Shown piece after piece: positions 33,907 to 46,604 of a DNA stretch of 64,000 nucleotides. Origin of the DNA: Micromussa lordhowensis (taxonomy: Eukaryota; Cnidaria; Anthozoa; Scleractinia; Lobophylliidae); NCBI GenBank assembly GCA_964020085.1, contig CAXHUQ010001387.1, forward strand, positions 248,001 through 312,000, written 5' to 3'. A model generated the notes under the pieces. That model searched no databases. It was not told the origin of the DNA and saw only the letters and a program-made list of their open reading frames with translations. Within the stretch, counting starts at the first letter, position 1; every line of letters starts with the position of its first letter. Made by a program: the position numbers and the translations under genes.

Positions 33907-36749
33907 TTGCACTTCAAGTGCATACTAATTAGGAGATGATGCCATTTGCGCCAGGGTGTTTTTGAAGCCCCTATAGTCGGCCTACTTTTTTGAGCATTTT
34001 GCCTTGGTCCCCCCTTAGCAAAATGTCAAAAAATGGCCGATTTAGGTGTCCTAGCCAAATTTGTCATAACTCAGGTCTGCGGACACTTATGGAGCCGCAG
34101 TTTGCAGCAAAATGTTGTGCTATGTTTGCACTTCAAGTGCATACTAATTAGGAGATGATGCCATTTGCGCCGAGGTGTTTTGAAGCCCCTATAGTCGGCC
34201 TACTTTTTTGAGCATTTTGCCTTGGTCCCCCCTTGGCAAAATGTCAGAAAATGGCCGATTTCGGTGTCCTTGCCAAATTTCTCATAACTCGGCTCTGCGG
34301 ACACTTATGGAGCCGCAGTTTGCAGCAAATGTTTTGCTATGTTTGCACTTCAAGTGCATACTAATTAGGAGATGATGCCATTTGCGCCAGGGTGTTTTTG
34401 AAGCCCCTATAGTCGGCCTACTTTTTTGAGCATTTTGCCTTGGTCCCCCCTTAGCAAAATGTCAAAAAATGGCCGATTTAGGTGTCCTAGCCAAATTTGT
34501 CATAACTCAGGTCTGCGGACACTTATGGAGCCGCAGTTTGCAGCAAAATGTTGTGCTATGTTTGCACTTCAAGTGCATACTAATTAGGAGATGATGCCAT
34601 TTGCGCCGAGGTGTTTTGAAGGCCCTATAGTCGGCCTACTTTTTTGAGCATTTTGCCTTGGTCCCCCCTTGGCAAAATGTCAGAAAATGGCCGATTTCGG
34701 TGTCCTTGCCAAATTTCTCATACCTCGGCTCTGCGGACACTTATGGAGCCGCAGTTTGCAGCAAATGTTTTGCTATGTTTGCACTTCAAGTGCATACTAA
34801 TTAGGAGATGATGCCATTTGCGCCAGGGTGTTTTTGAAGCCCCTATAGTCGGCCTACTTTTTTGAGCATTTTTCCTTGGTCCCCCCTTGGCAAAATGTCA
34901 GAAAATGGCCGATTTAGGTGTCCTAGCCAAATTTGTCATAACTCGGCTCTGCGGACACTTATGGAGCCGCAGTTTGCAGCAAAATGTTGTGCTATGTTTG
35001 CACTTCAAGTGCATACTAATTAGGAGATGATGCCATTTGCGCCAGGGTGTTTTTGAAGCCCCTATAGTCGGCCTACTTTTTTGAGCATTTTGCCTTGGTC
35101 CCCCCTTGGCAAAATCTCAGAAAATGGCCGATTTAGGTGTCCTTGCCAAATTGGTCATAACTCGGCTCTGCGGACACTTATGGAGCCGCAGTTTGCAGCA
35201 AAATGTTGTGCTATGTTTGCACTTCAAGTGCATACTAATTAAAAGATGATGCCATTTGCGCCAGGGTGTTTTTTAAGCCCCTATAGTCGGCCTACTTTTT
35301 TGAGCATTTTGCCTTGGTCCCCACTTGGCAAAATGTCAGAAAATGGCCGATTTAGGTGTCCTTGCCAAATTTGTCATAACTCGGCTCTGCGGACACTTAT
35401 GGAGCCGCAGTTTGCAGCAAAATGTTGTGCTATGTTTGCACTTCAAGTGCATACTAATTAGGAGATGATGCCATTTGCACCAGGGTGTTTTTGAAGCCCC
35501 TATAGTCGGCCTATTTTTTTGAGCATTTTGCCTTGGTCCCCCCTTGGCAAAATCTCAGAAAATGGCCGATTTAGGTGTCCTTGCCAAATTTGTCATAACT
35601 CGGCTCTGCGGACACTTATGGAGCCGCAGTTTGCAGCAAAATGTTGTGCTATGTTTGCACTTCAAGTGCATACTAATTAGGAGATGATGCCATTTGCGCC
35701 AGGGTGTTTTTGAAGCCCCTATAGTCGGCCTACTTTTTTGAGCATTTTGCCTTGGTCCCATGTTGGCAAAATCTCAGAAAATGGCCGATTTAGGTGTCCT
35801 TGCCAAATTTGTCATAACTCGGCTCTGCGGACACTTATGGAGCCGCAGTTTGCAGCAAAATGTTGTGCTATGTTTGCACTTCAAGTGCATACTAATTAGG
35901 AGATGATGCCATTTGCACCAGGGTGTTTTTGAAGCCCCTATAGTCGGCCTACTTTTTTGAGCATTTTGCCTTGGTCCTCCCTTGGCAAAATCTCAGAAAA
36001 TGGCCGATTTAGGTGTCCTTGCCAAATTTGTCATAACTCGGCTCTGCGGACACTTATGGAGCCAAAGTTTGCAGCAAAATGTTGTGCTATGTTTGCACTT
36101 CAAGTGCATACTAATCAGGAGATGATGCCATTTGCGCCAGGGTGTTTTTGAAGCTCCTATAGTCGGCCTACTTTTTTGAGCAATTTGCCATGGTCCCCCG
36201 TTGGCAAAATCTCAGAAAATGGCCGATTTAGGTGTCCTTGCCAAATTTGTCATAACTCGCCTCTGCGGACACTTATGGAGCCGCAGTTTGCAGCAAAATG
36301 TTGTGCTATGTTTGCACTTCAAGTGCATACTAATTAGGAGATGATGCCATTTGCGCCAGGGTGTTTTTGAAGCCCCTATAGTCGGCCTACTTTTTTGAGC
36401 ATTTTGCCTTGGTCCCCCCTTGGCAAAATGTCAGAAAATGGCCGATTTAGGTGTCCTTGCCAAATTTCTCATAACTCGGCTCTGCGGACACTTATGGAGC
36501 CGCAGTTTGCATCAAAATGTTGTGCTATGTTTGCACTTCAAGTGCATACTAATTAGGAGATGATGCCATTTGCGCCAGGGTGTTTTTGAAGCCCCTATAG
36601 TCGGCCTACTTTTTTGAACATTTTGCCTTGGTCCCCCCTTGGCAAAATCTCAGAAAATGGCCGATTTAGGTGTCCTTGTCAAATTTGTCATAAATCGGCT
36701 CTGCGGACACTTATGGAGCCAGAGTTTGCAGCAAAATGTTGTGCTATGT
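33907..36749 (+). repeat. 13-monomer HOR, copy 1 (2843 bp): F-G-F-G-H-N1..N8
   Basis: F monomers carry CAAAAAATGG and CTCAGGTCTGCGG. G monomers (217 bp) carry GCCGAGGTGTTTTGAAG and GCAAATGTTTTGC. H carries GAGCATTTTTCC and CCTAGCC. N1-N8 (34998-36749) carry, in order, ATTGGTCATAAC (35150), TAATTAAAAG with TTTTTTAAGCC, GCCTATTTTTTTG, TCCCATGTTGG (35756), GCCAAAGTTTGC, an NcoI site CCATGG (36188), GCATCAAAATG, and GAACATTTTG with CCAGAGTTTGC. Confidence 0.87.
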
Positions 36750-38720
36750 TTGCACTTCAAGTGCATACTAATTAGGAGATGGTGCAATTTGCGCCAGGGT
36801 GTTTTTGAAGCCCCTATAGTCGGCCTACTTTTTTGAGCATTTTGCCTTGGTCCCCCCTTAGCAAAATGTCAAAAAATGGCCGATTTAGGTGTCCTAGCCA
36901 AATTTGTCATAACTCAGGTCTGCGGACACTTATGGAGCCGCAGTTTGCAGCAAAATGTTGTGCTATGTTTGCACTTCAAGTGCATACTAATTAGGAGATG
37001 ATGCCATTTGCGCCAGGGTGTTTTTGAAGCCCCTATAGTCGGCCTACTTTTTTGAGCATTTTGCCTTGGTCCCCCCTTGGCAAAATCTCAGAAAATGGCC
37101 GATTTAGGTGTCCTTGCCAAATTGGTCATAACTCGGCTCTGCGGACACTTATGGAGCCGCAGTTTGCAGCAAAATGTTGTGCTATGTTTGCACTTCAAGT
37201 GCATACTAATTAAAAGATGATGCCATTTGCGCCAGGGTGTTTTTTAAGCCCCTATAGTCGGCCTACTTTTTTGAGCATTTTGCCTTGGTCCCCACTTGGC
37301 AAAATGTCAGAAAATGGCCGATTTAGGTGTCCTTGCCAAATTTGTCATAACTCGGCTCTGCGGACACTTATGGAGCCGCAGTTTGCAGCAAAATGTTGTG
37401 CTATGTTTGCACTTCAAGTGCATACTAATTAGGAGATGATGCCATTTGCACCAGGGTGTTTTTGAAGCCCCTATAGTCGGCCTATTTTTTTGAGCATTTT
37501 GCCTTGGTCCCCCCTTGGCAAAATCTCAGAAAATGGCCGATTTAGGTGTCCTTGCCAAATTTGTCATAACTCGGCTCTGCGGACACTTATGGAGCCGCAG
37601 TTTGCAGCAAAATGTTGTGCTATGTTTGCACTTCAAGTGCATACTAATTAGGAGATGATGCCATTTGCGCCAGGGTGTTTTTGAAGCCCCTATAGTCGGC
37701 CTACTTTTTTGAGCATTTTGCCTTGGTCCCATGTTGGCAAAATCTCAGAAAATGGCCGATTTAGGTGTCCTTGCCAAATTTGTCATAACTCGGCTCTTCG
37801 GACACTTATGGAGCCGCAGTTTGCAGCAAAATGTTGTGCTATGTTTGCACTTCAAGTGCATACTAATTAGGAGATGATGCCATTTGCACCAGGGTGTTTT
37901 TGAAGCCCCTATAGTCGGCCTACTTTTTTGAGCATTTTGCCTTGGTCCTCCCTTGGCAAAATCTCAGAAAATGGCCGATTTAGGTGTCCTTGCCAAATTT
38001 GTCATAACTCGGCTCTGCGGACACTTATGGAGCCAAAGTTTGCAGCAAAATGTTGTGCTATGTTTGCACTTCAAGTGCATACTAATCAGGAGATGATGCC
38101 ATTTGCGCCAGGGTGTTTTTGAAGCTCCTATAGTCGGCCTACTTTTTTGAGCAATTTGCCATGGTCCCCCGTTGGCAAAATCTCAGAAAATGGCCGATTT
38201 AGGTGTCCTTGCCAAATTTGTCATAACTCGCCTCTGCGGACACTTATGGAGCCGCAGTTTGCAGCAAAATGTTGTGCTATGTTTGCACTTCAAGTGCATA
38301 CTAATTAAAAGATGATGCCATTTGCGCCAGGGTGTTTTTGAAGCCCCTATAGTCGGCCTACTTTTTTGAGCATTTTGCCTTGGTCCCCCCTTGGCAAAAT
38401 GTCAGAAAATGGCCGATTTAGGTGTCCTTGCCAAATTTCTCATAACTCGGCTCTGCGGACACTTATGGAGCCGCAGTTTGCATCAAAATGTTGTGCTATG
38501 TTTGCACTTCAAGTGCATACTAATTAGGAGATGATGCCATTTGCGCCAGGGTGTTTTTGAAGCCCCTATAGTCGGCCTACTTTTTTGAACATTTTGCCTT
38601 GGTCCCCCCTTGGCAAAATCTCAGAAAATGGCCGATTTAGGTGTCCTTGTCAAATTTGTCATAAATCGGCTCTGCGGACACTTATGGAGCCAGAGTTTGC
38701 AGCAAAATGTTGTGCTATGT
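36750..38720 (+). repeat. 9-monomer derivative of the 13-mer (1971 bp): F-N1..N8
   Basis: One F monomer leads straight into N1, so G-F-G-H (872 bp) present in the units on both sides is absent. N1-N8 repeat at +1971 (TCCCATGTTGG at 37727, CCATGG at 38159). Private changes are CTCTTCGGAC near 37794, where copy 1 has CTCTGCGGAC, and a second TAATTAAAAG near 38304. Confidence 0.87.
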
Positions 38721-41562
38721 TTGCACTTCAAGTGCATACTAATTAGGAGATGGTGCAATTTGCGCCAGGGTGTTTTTGAAGCCCCTATAGTCGGCCTACT
38801 TTTTTGAGCATTTTGCCTTGGTCCCCCCTTAGCAAAATGTCAAAAAATGGCCGATTTAGGTGTCCTAGCCAAATTTGTCATAACTCAGGTCTGCGGACAC
38901 TTATGGAGCCGCAGTTTGCAGCAAAATGTTGTGCTATGTTTGCACTTCAAGTGCATACTAATTAGGAGATGATGCCATTTGCGCCGAGGTGTTTTGAAGC
39001 CCCTATAGTCGGCCTACTTTTTTGAGCATTTTGCCTTGGTCCCCCCTTGGCAAAATGTCAGAAAATGGCCGATTTCGGTGTCCTTGCCAAATTTCTCATA
39101 CCTCGGCTCTGCGGACACTTATGGAGCCGCAGTTTGCAGCAAATGTTTTGCTATGTTTGCACTTCAAGTGCATACTAATTAGGAGATGATGCCATTTGCG
39201 CCAGGGTGTTTTTGAAGCCCCTATAGTCGGCCTACTTTTTTGAGCATTTTGCCTTGGTCCCCCCTTAGCAAAATGTCAAAAAATGGCCGATTTAGGTGTC
39301 CTAGCCAAATTTGTCATAACTCAGGTCTGCGGACACTTATGGAGCCGCAGTTTGCAGCAAAATGTTGTGCTATGTTTGCACTTCAAGTGCATACTAATTA
39401 GGAGATGATGCCATTTGCGCCGAGGTGTTTTGAAGCCCCTATAGTCGGCCTACTTTTTTGAGCATTTTGCCTTGGTCCCCCCTTGGCAAAATGTCAGAAA
39501 ATGGCCGATTTCGGTGTCCTTGCCAAATTTCTCATACCTCGGCTCTGCGGACACTTATGGAGCCGCAGTTTGCAGCAAATGTTTTGCTATGTTTGCACTT
39601 CAAGTGCATACTAATTAGGAGATGATGCCATTTGCGCCAGGGTGTTTTTGAAGCCCCTATAGTCGGCCTATTTTTTTGAGCATTTTTCCTTGGTCCCCCC
39701 TTGGCAAAATGTCAGAAAATGGCCGATTTAGGTGTCCTAGCCTAATTTGTCATAACTCGGCTCTGCGGACACTTATGGAGCCGCAGTTTGCAGCAAAATG
39801 TTGTGCTATGTTTGCACTTCAAGTGCATACTAATTAGGAGATGATGCCATTTGCGCCAGGGTGTTTTTGAAGCCCCTATAGTCGGCCTACTTTTTTGAGC
39901 ATTTTGCCTTGGTCCCCCCTTGGCAAAATCTCAGAAAATGGCCGATTTAGGTGTCCTTGCCAAATTGGTCATAACTCGGCTCTGCGGACACTTATGGAGC
40001 CGCAGTTTGCAGCAAAATGTTGTGCTATGTTTGCACTTCAAGTGCATACTAATTAAAAGATGATGCCATTTGCGCCAGGGTGTTTTTTAAGCCCCTATAG
40101 TCGGCCTACTTTTTTGAGCATTTTGCCTTGGTCCCCACTTGGCAAAATGTCAGAAAATGGCCGATTTAGGTGTCCTTGCCAAATTTGTCATAACTCGGCT
40201 CTGCGGACACTTATGGAGCCGCAGTTTGCAGCAAAATGTTGTGCTATGTTTGCACTTCAAGTGCATACTAATTAGGAGATGATGCCATTTGCACCAGGGT
40301 GTTTTTGAAGCCCCTATAGTCGGCCTATTTTTTTGAGCATTTTGCCTTGGTCCCCCCTTGGCAAAATCTCAGAAAATGGCCGATTTAGGTGTCCTTGCCA
40401 AATTTGTCATAACTCGGCTCTGCGGACACTTATGGAGCCGCAGTTTGCAGCAAAATGTTGTGCTATGTTTGCACTTCAAGTGCATACTAATTAGGAGATG
40501 ATGCCATTTGCGCCAGGGTGTTTTTGAAGCCCCTATAGTCGGCCTACTTTTTTGAGCATTTTGCCTTGGTCCCATGTTGGCAAAATCTCAGAAAATGGCC
40601 GATTTAGGTGTCCTTGCCAAATTTGTCATAACTCGGCTCTTCGGACACTTATGGAGCCGCAGTTTGCAGCAAAATGTTGTGCTATGTTTGCACTTCAAGT
40701 GCATACTAATTAGGAGATGATGCCATTTGCACCAGGGTGTTTTTGAAGCCGCTATAGTCGGCCTACTTTTTTGAGCATTTTGCCTTGGTCCTCCCTTGGC
40801 AAAATCTCAGAAAATGGCCGATTTAGGTGTCCTTGCCAAATTTGTCATAACTCGGCTCTGCGGACACTTATGGAGCCAAAGTTTGCAGCAAAATGTTGTG
40901 CTATGTTTGCACTTCAAGTGCATACTAATCAGGAGATGATGCCATTTGCGCCAGGGTGTTTTTGAAGCTCCTATAGTCGGCCTACTTTTTTGAGCAATTT
41001 GCCATGGTCCCCCGTTGGCAAAATCTCAGAAAATGGCCGATTTAGGTGTCCTTGCCAAATTTGTCATAACTCGCCTCTGCGGACACTTATGGAGCCGCAG
41101 TTTGCAGCAAAATGTTGTGCTATGTTTGCACTTCAAGTGCATACTAATTAGGAGATGATGCCATTTGCGCCAGGGTGTTTTTGAAGCCCCTATAGTCGGC
41201 CTACTTTTTTGAGCATTTTGCCTTGGTCCCCCCTTGGCAAAATGTCAGAAAATGGCCGATTTAGGTGTCCTTGCCAAATTTCTCATAACTCGGCTCTGCG
41301 GACACTTATGGAGCCGCAGTTTGCATCAAAATGTTGTGCTATGTTTGCACTTCAAGTGCATACTAATTAGGAGATGATGCCATTTGCGCCAGGGTGTTTT
41401 TGAAGCCCCTATAGTCGGCCTACTTTTTTGAACATTTTGCCTTGGTCCCCCTTGGCAAAATCTCAGAAAATGGCCGATTTAGGTGTCCTTGTCAAATTTG
41501 TCATAAATCGGCTCTGCGGACACTTATGGAGCCAGAGTTTGCAGCAAAATGTTGTGCTATGT
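38721..41562 (+). repeat. 13-monomer HOR, copy 3 (2842 bp): F-G-F-G-H-N1..N8
   Basis: Full-length order again, at +4814 from copy 1 and with N1-N8 at +2843 from the 9-mer derivative (TCCCATGTTGG at 40570, CCATGG at 41002). A one-base loss in the C tract near 41447 makes it 2842 bp. It shares CTCTTCGGAC (near 40637) with the 9-mer, so the two are closer to each other than to copy 1 there. The monomer after 41562 is not F (CTCACAAAATGG), which ends the block. Confidence 0.86.
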
Positions 41563-44500
41563 TTGCACTTCAAGTGCATACTAATTAGGAGATGGTGCAA
41601 TTTGCGCCAGGGTGTTTTTGAAGCCCCTATAGTCGGCCTACTTTTTTGAGCATTTTGCCTTGGTCCCCCCTTGGCAAAATCTCACAAAATGGCCGATTTA
41701 GGTGTCCTTGCCAAATTTTTCATAACTCGGCTCTGCGGACACTTATGGAGCCGCAGTTTGCAGCAAAATGTTGTGCTATGTTTGCACTTCAGGTGCATAC
41801 TAATTAGGAGATGATGCCATTTGCGCCAGGGTGTTTTTGAAGCCCCTATAGTCGGCCTACTTTTTTGAGCATTTTGCCTTGGTCCCCCCTTGGCAAAATG
41901 TCAGAAAATGGCCGATTTAGGTGTCCTTGCCAAATTTGTCATAACTCGGCTCTGCGGACACTTATGGAGCCGCAGTTTGCAGCACAATGTTGTGCTATGT
42001 TTGCACTTCAAGTGCATACTAATTAGGAGATGATGCCATTTGCGCCAGGGTGTTTTTGAAGCCCCTATAGTCGGCCTACTTTTTTGAGCATTTTGCCTTG
42101 GTCCCCCCTTGGCAAAATCTCAGAAAATGGCCGATTTAGGTGTCCTTGCCAAATTTGTCATAACTCGGCTCTGCGGACACTTATGGAGCCGCAGTTTGCA
42201 GCAAAATTTTGTGCTATGTATGCACTTCAAGTGCATACTAATCAGGAGATGATGCCATGTGCGCCAGGGTGTTCTTGAAGCCCCCATAATCGGCCTACTT
42301 TTTTGAGCATTTTGCCTTGGTCCCCCCTTGGCAAAATGTCAGAAAATGGCCGATTTAGGTGTCCTTGCCAAATGTGTCATAACTCGGCTCTGCGGACACT
42401 TATGGAGCCACAGTTTGCAGCAAAATGTTTTGCTATGTTTGCACTTCAAGTGCATACTAATTAGGAGATGATGTCATTTGCGCCAGGGTGTTTTTGAAGC
42501 CCCTATAGTCGGCCTACGTTTTTGAGCATTTTGCCTTGGTCCCCCCTTGGCAAAATCTCAGAAAATGGCCGATTTAGGTGTCCTTGCCAAATTTGTCATA
42601 ACTCGCCTCTGCGGACACTTATGGAGCCGCAGTTTGCAGCAAAATGTTGTGCTATGTTTGCACTTCAAGTGCATACTAATTAGGAGATGATGCCATTTGC
42701 GCCAAAGTGTTTTTGAAGCCCCTATAGTCGGCCTACTTTTTTGAGCATTTTGCCTTGGTCCCCCCTTGGCAAAATGTCAGAAAATGGCCGATTTAGGTGT
42801 CCTTGCCAAATTTGTCATAACTCGGCTCTGCGGACACTTATGGAGCCGCAGTTTGCAGCAAAATGTTGTGCTATGTTTGCACTTCAAGTGCATACTAATT
42901 AGGAGTCGATGCCATTTGCGCCAGGGTGTTTTTGAAGCCCCTATAGTCGGCCTACTTTTTTGAACATTTTGCCTTGGTCCCCCCTTGGCAAAATCTCAGA
43001 AAATGGCCGATTTAGGTGTCCTTGCCAAATTTGTCATAAATCGGCTCTGCGGACACTTATGGAGCCAGAGTTTGCAGCAAAATGTTGTGCTATGTTTGCA
43101 CTTCAAGTGCATACTAATTAGGAGATGGTGCCATTTGCGCCAGGGTGTTTTTGAAGCCCCTATAGTCGGCCTACTTTTTTGAGCATTTTGCCTTGGTCCC
43201 CCCTTGGCAAAATCTCAGAAAATGGCCGATTTAGGTGTCCTTGCCAAATTTGTCATAACTTGGCTCTGCGGACACTTATGGAGCCGCAGTTTGCAGCAAA
43301 ATGTTGTGCTATGTTTGCACTTCAAGTGCATACTAATTAGGAGATGATGCCATTTGCGCCAGGGTGTTTTTGAAGCCCCTATAGTCGGCCTACTTTTTTG
43401 AGCATTTTGCCTTGGTCCCCCCTTGGCAAAATGTCAGAAAATGGCCGATTTAGGTGTCCTTGCCAAATTTGTCATAACTCGGCTCTGCGGACACTTATGG
43501 AGCCGCAGTTTGCAGCAAAATGTTGTACTGTGTTTGCACCCGAAGTGCATACTAATTAGGAGATGATGCCATTTGCGCCAGGGTGTTTGTTGAAGCCCCT
43601 ATAGTCGGCCTACTTTTTCGAGCATTTTGCCTTGGTCCCCCTTTGGCAAAATGTCAGAAAAATGGCCGATTTAGGTGTCCTTGGCAAATTTGTCATAACT
43701 CGGCTCTGCGGACACTTATGGAGCCGCAGTTTGCAGCAAAATGTTGTGCTATGTTTGCACTTCAAGTGCATACTAATTAGGAGATGATGCCATTTGCGCC
43801 AGGGTGTTTTTGAAGCCCCTATAGTCGGCCTACTTATTTGAGCATTTTGCCTTGGTCCCTCCTTGGCAAAATAATAGAAAATGGCCGATTTAGGTGTCCT
43901 TGCCAAATTTGTCATAACTCGGCTCTGCGGACACTTATGGAGCCGCAGTTTGCAGCAAAATGTTGTGCTATGTTTGCACTTCAAGTGCATACTAATTAGG
44001 AGATGATGCCATTTGCGCCAGGGTGTTTTTGAAGCCCCTATAGTCGGCCTACTTTTTTGAGCATTTTGCCTTGGTCCCCCCTTGGCAAAATGTCAGAAAA
44101 TGGCCGATTTAGGTTTCCTTGCCAAATTTGTCATAACTCGGCTCTGCGGACACTTATGGAGCCGCAGTTTGCAGCAAAATGTTGTACTGTGTTTGCACTC
44201 GAAGTGCATACTAATTAGGAGATGATGCCATTTGCGCCAGGGTGTTTGTTGAAGCCCCTATAGTCGGCCTACTTTTTCCAGCATTTTGCCTTGGTCCCCC
44301 CTTGGCAAAATGTCAGAAAAATGGCCGATTTAGGTGTCCTTGCCAAATTTGTCATAACTCGGCTCTGCGGACACTTATGGAGCCGCAGTTTGCAGCAAAA
44401 TGTTGTGCTATGTTTGCACTTCAAGTGCATACTAATTAGGAGATGGTGCCATTTGCGCCAGGGTGTTTTTGAAGCCCCTATAGTCGGCCTACTTTTTTGA

Positions 44501-44851
44501 GCATTTTGCCTTGGTCCCCCCTTGGCAAAATCTCAGAAAATGGCCGATTTAGGTGTCCTTGCCAAATTTGTCATAACTTGGCTCTGCGGACACTTATGGA
44601 GCCGCAGTTTGCAGCAAAATGTTGTGCTATGTTTGCACTTCAAGTGCATACTAATTAGGAGATGATGCCATTTGCGCCAGGGTGTTTTTGAAGCCCCTAT
44701 AGTCGGCCTACTTATTTGAGCATTTTGCCTTGGTCCCCCCTTGGCAAAATGTTAGAAAATGGCCGATTTAGGTGTCCTTGCCAAATTTGTCATAACTCGG
44801 CTCTGCGGACACTTATGGAGCCGCAGTTTGCAGCAAACTGTTGTGCTATGT
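41563..44851 (+). repeat. Mixed monomers, including a 659-bp trimer duplication
   Basis: No long period covers this stretch. Within it, monomers at about 43536 and 44195 repeat at 659 bp. Both carry GTGTTTGTTGAAG and an extra A (CAGAAAAATGG), and both are preceded by GTACTGTG (43525, 44184). Other oddities are ATAATAGAAAATGG near 43870, CCCCCATAATCGG near 42283 and TAGGAGTCGATGCC near 42901. An N8-like monomer (CCAGAGTTTGC) recurs near 43065. Confidence 0.75.
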
Positions 44852-46604
44852 TTGCACTTCAAGTGCATACTAATTAGGAGATGATGCCATTTGCGCCAGG
44901 GTGTTTTTGAAGCCCCTATAGTCGGCCTACTTTTTTCAGCATTTTGCCTTGGTCCCCCCTTGGCAAAATGTCAGAAAATGGCCGATTTAGGTGTCCTTGC
45001 CAAATTTGTCATAACTTGGCTCTGCGGACACTTATGGAGCCGCAGTTTGCAGCAAAATGTTGTGCTATGTTTGCACTTCAAGTGCATACTAATTAGGAGA
45101 TGATGCCATTTGCGCCAGGGTGTTTTTGAAGCCCCTATAGTCGGCCTACTTATTTGAGCATTTTGCTTTGGTCCCCCCTTGGCAAAATGTCAGAAAATGG
45201 CCGATCTAGGTGTCCTTGCCAAATTTGTCATAACTCGGCTCTGCGGACACTTATGGAGCCGCACTTTGCAGCAAAATGTTGTGCTATGTTTGCACTTCAA
45301 GTGCATACTAATTAGGAGATGATGCCATTTGCTCCAGGGTATTTTTGAAGCCCCTATAGTCGGCCTACTTTTTTGAGCATTTTGCCTTGGTCCCCCCTTG
45401 GCAAAATCTCAGAAAATGGCCGATTTAGGTGTCCTTGCCAAATTTGTCATAACTCGGCTCTGCGGACACTTATGGAGCCGCAGTTTGCAGCAAAAGGTTG
45501 TGCTATGTTTGCACTTCAAGTGCATACTAATTAGGAGTCGATGCCATTTGCGCCAGGGTGTTTTTGAAGCCCCTATAGTCGGCCTACTTTTTTGAGCATT
45601 TTGCCTTGGTCCCCCCTTGGCAAAATCTCAGAAAATGGCCGATTTAGGTTTCCTTGCCAAATTTGTCATAAATCGGCTCTGCGGACACTTATGGAGCTGC
45701 AGTTTGCAGCAAAATGTTGTGCTATGTTTGCACTTCAAGTGCATACTAATTAGGAGATGATGCCATTTGCGCCAGGGTGTTTTTGAAGCCCCTACAGTCG
45801 GCCTCCTTTTTTGAGCATTTTGCCTTGGTCCCCCCTTGGCAAAATGTAAAAAAATGGCCGATTTAGGTGTCCTTGCCAAATTTGTCATAACTCGGCTCTG
45901 CGGACACTTATGGAGCCGCAGTTTGCAGCAAAATGTTGTACTGTGTTTGCACTTGAAGTGCATACTAATTAGGAGATGATGCCATTTGCGTCAGGGTGTT
46001 TGTTGAAGCCCCTATAGTCGGCCTACTTTTTCGAGCATTTTGCCTTGGTCCCCCCTTGGCAAAATGTCAGAAAATGGCCGATTTAGGTGTCCTTGCCAAA
46101 TTTGTCATAACTCGGCTCTGCGGACACTTATGGAGCCGCAGTTTGCAGCAAAATGTTGTGCTATGTTTGCACTTTAAGTGCATACTAATTAGAAGATGAT
46201 GCCATTTGCGCCAGGGTGTTTTTGAAGCCCCTATAGTCGGCCTACTTTTTTGAGCATTTTGCCTTGGTCCCCCCTTGGCAAAATCTCAGAAAATGGCCGA
46301 TTTAGGTGTCCTTGCCAAATTTGTCATAACTCGGCTCTGCGGACACTTATGGAGCCGCAGTTTGCAGCAAAATGTTGTGCTATGTTTGCACTTCAAGTGC
46401 ATACTAATTAGGAGATGATGCCATTTGCGCCAGGGTGTTTTTGAAGCCCCTATAGTCGGCCTACTTATTTGAGCATTTTGCCTTGGTCCCCCCTTGGCAA
46501 AATTTCAGAAAATGGCCGATTTAGGTGTCCTTGCCAAATTTGTCATAACTTGGCTCTGCGGACACTTATGGAGCCGCAGTTTGCAGCAAAATGTTGTGCT
46601 ATGT
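44852..46604 (+). repeat. Mixed monomers, source or copy of a segment repeated at +3942
   Basis: From 44852 to about 45620 the monomers match 48794 to about 49560 at +3942 (TTTTGCTTTG at 45161 and 49103; GATCTAGG near 45204 and 49146). The following GTACTGTG and GTTTGTTGAAG pair (near 45937-46000) matches 49660-49722 at +3723, so the left copy has one extra monomer. That extra monomer carries CTACAGTCGGCCTCC near 45792. The rest of this stretch (46000-46604) is mixed. Confidence 0.78.
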
